Shown here one piece after another: positions 62,701 to 64,000 of a DNA stretch of 64,000 bases. The notes beneath the pieces were generated by a model. It had not been told where the DNA came from, searched no databases, and saw nothing but the letters and a program-made list of their open reading frames with translations. Made by a program: the position numbers and the translations under genes. Position 1 is the stretch's first letter; every line of letters begins with the position of its first letter. The stretch lies in contig NW_005200250.1 of the NCBI RefSeq assembly GCF_000372725.1, positions 217,007 to 281,006 on the forward strand, given 5' to 3'. The stretch comes from Emiliania huxleyi CCMP1516. Taxonomy: Eukaryota > Haptophyta > Isochrysidales > Noelaerhabdaceae.

Positions 62701-64000
62701 TCACGCCTTAACGCGCCCATGCGCATACAGAAAGCGTTCCCTGACTGCGCTTTCGGAGTCCCTCTCTTTGAGCCACGTCTCGGTCGACAGCCCGGTCGGC
62801 ACCGGGAGCCTCGCTTCCACTCCTAGCTCGCGGAGCAGGCTGACATTGCCAAGATTGACGGCGGTGCCATCCTCCTGCAGACACCTCGTGCTGAGTACCT
62901 TCAGTCGCCAAGCTTGCCACGGATGCGCCGGCTCGCCGGACGGCGGCGAGAGGCGCCCCCCCACCGCGGCGACCCCCGCGGGGCAGCAGTCGCCGCCGTT
63001 GTTTGCCGCCTCCCACCCGAGAGGCGCTTTGCAACTATGCAGTTCGAGAAAGTGCGCCAGAACAACAAGGCGGTTGATGAACTTGTGTCGGTTGTGGTAG
63101 ATGGCGAGCTGGCGGTGCACGCGGAACCCGTGCGTGTCGTAGTAGAGCGAGTCCCAGCCGTGCACGCTCAGCAACGTGAGCGGTAACCTATGCGGCGGTG
63201 GGACGCGCGGGTCGGACCACTCGACACACGTCCCCGGCAGGTGGCGTTTGGTCGGTGGTGCGGTGGGAGATCGGCGTAGGGGTGCTCTGGCGGAACGGCG
63301 CACCGCGACCCCACGTGCCTCCAGAGCACAGAGCCGAGCCAGACATCCTCCACCACAAATTCCTTCGCTGGCATTGGTAGGACGCTGAGCGAGTCCATCT
63401 CTGCCCTGATGCCTTCGTTGGCGGCCAAGGCCTGCACGAGGCGACGCCCGATGGCGAAGAAAGGCCCACAGGCGTACGGGAAGGGCCCGTGGCACGTGAC
63501 GTTTGGGACGGAACAGCGCTTCGCGAGGCCCGTCCTTCTCGCCGCCATGTTTGAATAGCCTCGTTGTGGAGAATACGTGGTGAACTGAAACTGGCGCCCA
63601 GGCTCGTAGAGCGTGTGGTACCAATTATGGTAGCCCAGGTACGCGTGCTTTCTCATTCCCACGGGCACCGACTCGAGAAGACGGATGATCGCGGGAGGGT
63701 GCAGGTAGACGTCATCATCGGCTTTCCCGATGAAATGCGCATTCGGAAAGGTGGCAATGGCGTGGGATAGCCATGCCATGAGCGAACGAACCGGCCCCAT
63801 CCGCCGCCCCAGGACAGCTGGCACATCGGTGCAGAGCACACCCGGCTCGGACCTCTCCGGAGCATCCACAGGCAGCCCACCACACCGCAGTACGAACCGC
63901 ACAGCTGCCGGCACCCACTGCCTCTCCAGCGCCTCACCCCATGTCTGCCTCGCGGCCGCTCGCCGCACACGATATTTGACCCCGTCGTGCGACGTTCCGC
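62701..64000 (-). CDS. GT31-type beta-1,3-galactosyltransferase, 5' end outside window, one frame break
   Basis: The frame is open to the right edge (VKYRVRRAAARQTWGEAL), so the N-terminal anchor lies beyond 64000. GT31 motifs are present: R.AAARQTW, FIGKADDDVYLHPPAIIRLL (DDD metal site), YPYACGPF-like PFPYACGPFFAIGRRLVQAL, and FVVEDVWLGSVLWRH (EDV..G catalytic loop). These Golgi enzymes add beta-1,3-linked Gal or GlcNAc. Near 63230-63250 the coding moves to another frame (…HHRPNATC then GTCVEWSDPRVPP), which continues with protein-like sequence to a stop at 62701 (LLSVHGWDSLYYDTHGFRVH). The gap is too short for a normal intron, so an indel is likely; a tiny intron or sequencing error is the alternative. 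Confidence 0.75.

Overview
The window is nuclear DNA from a eukaryotic, GC-rich, intron-containing protist, most likely a haptophyte-type alga (inference). The evidence is: eukaryote-only genes (CCT4, RED/IK, ALG7/DPAGT1, a UBP-type deubiquitinase, aspartyl beta-hydroxylase, a GH27 alpha-galactosidase); short introns of about 60-270 nt, half of which need a GC rather than a GT donor; long purine, CCG and GC-rich minisatellite tracts; and proline-rich, NHL, FG-GAP and CUB-like proteins typical of such algae. A dinoflagellate or other secondary alga cannot be excluded. There are no operons, ribosome-binding sites, CRISPR arrays, rRNAs or recognisable tRNAs.

Layout. 0-6 kb: the 3' part of a cyclic-nucleotide-binding-fold protein (open to the left edge), a soluble-adenylyl-cyclase-like tail fragment, and the splicing factor RED on the minus strand. 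6-7.2 kb: a Helitron-like repeat. 8-10.4 kb: an MFS transporter with expanded minisatellite introns. 10.9-13.1 kb: a secreted or membrane protein built of 101-residue repeats. 14-16.2 kb: a small Cys-tailed protein, a 400-bp GA microsatellite, a retroelement fragment and a PLAC8 protein. 16.3-20.2 kb: aspartyl/asparaginyl beta-hydroxylase and a calponin-repeat protein. 21-28 kb: ALG7, a J-domain/SAP-like/chromodomain/DEK_C protein and a methyltransferase. 28-30.5 kb: two more copies of the 6-kb repeat in tandem, one enclosing a MIC60-like gene fragment. 30.6-38 kb: a proline-rich membrane protein, a Tudor-like protein, an Orai-like membrane protein and a broken NHL-repeat gene. 38.3-40.6 kb: CCT4. 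41.8-49 kb: a 2390-residue deubiquitinase. 49.6-58 kb: a polytopic CUB-like protein, an FG-GAP fragment hit by a retrotransposon tail, an Obg GTPase, a YABBY-like zinc-finger/HMG protein and a zinc-ribbon protein. 59-64 kb: GH27, a retroelement 3' end, a membrane J protein and a GT31 glycosyltransferase running off the right edge.

The genes are mostly unrelated housekeeping or lineage-specific loci and do not form one pathway. Themes recur: protein folding (CCT4 and two J proteins), glycosylation and the secretory route (ALG7, GH27, GT31, AspH), and chromatin/RNA factors (RED, the chromodomain J protein, YABBY-like, Tudor-like). The most notable signals are the heavy use of GC-AG introns, proven by frame in CCT4, the unusual chromatin J protein, the YABBY-like factor outside land plants, and a structured, possibly gene-capturing repeat family.
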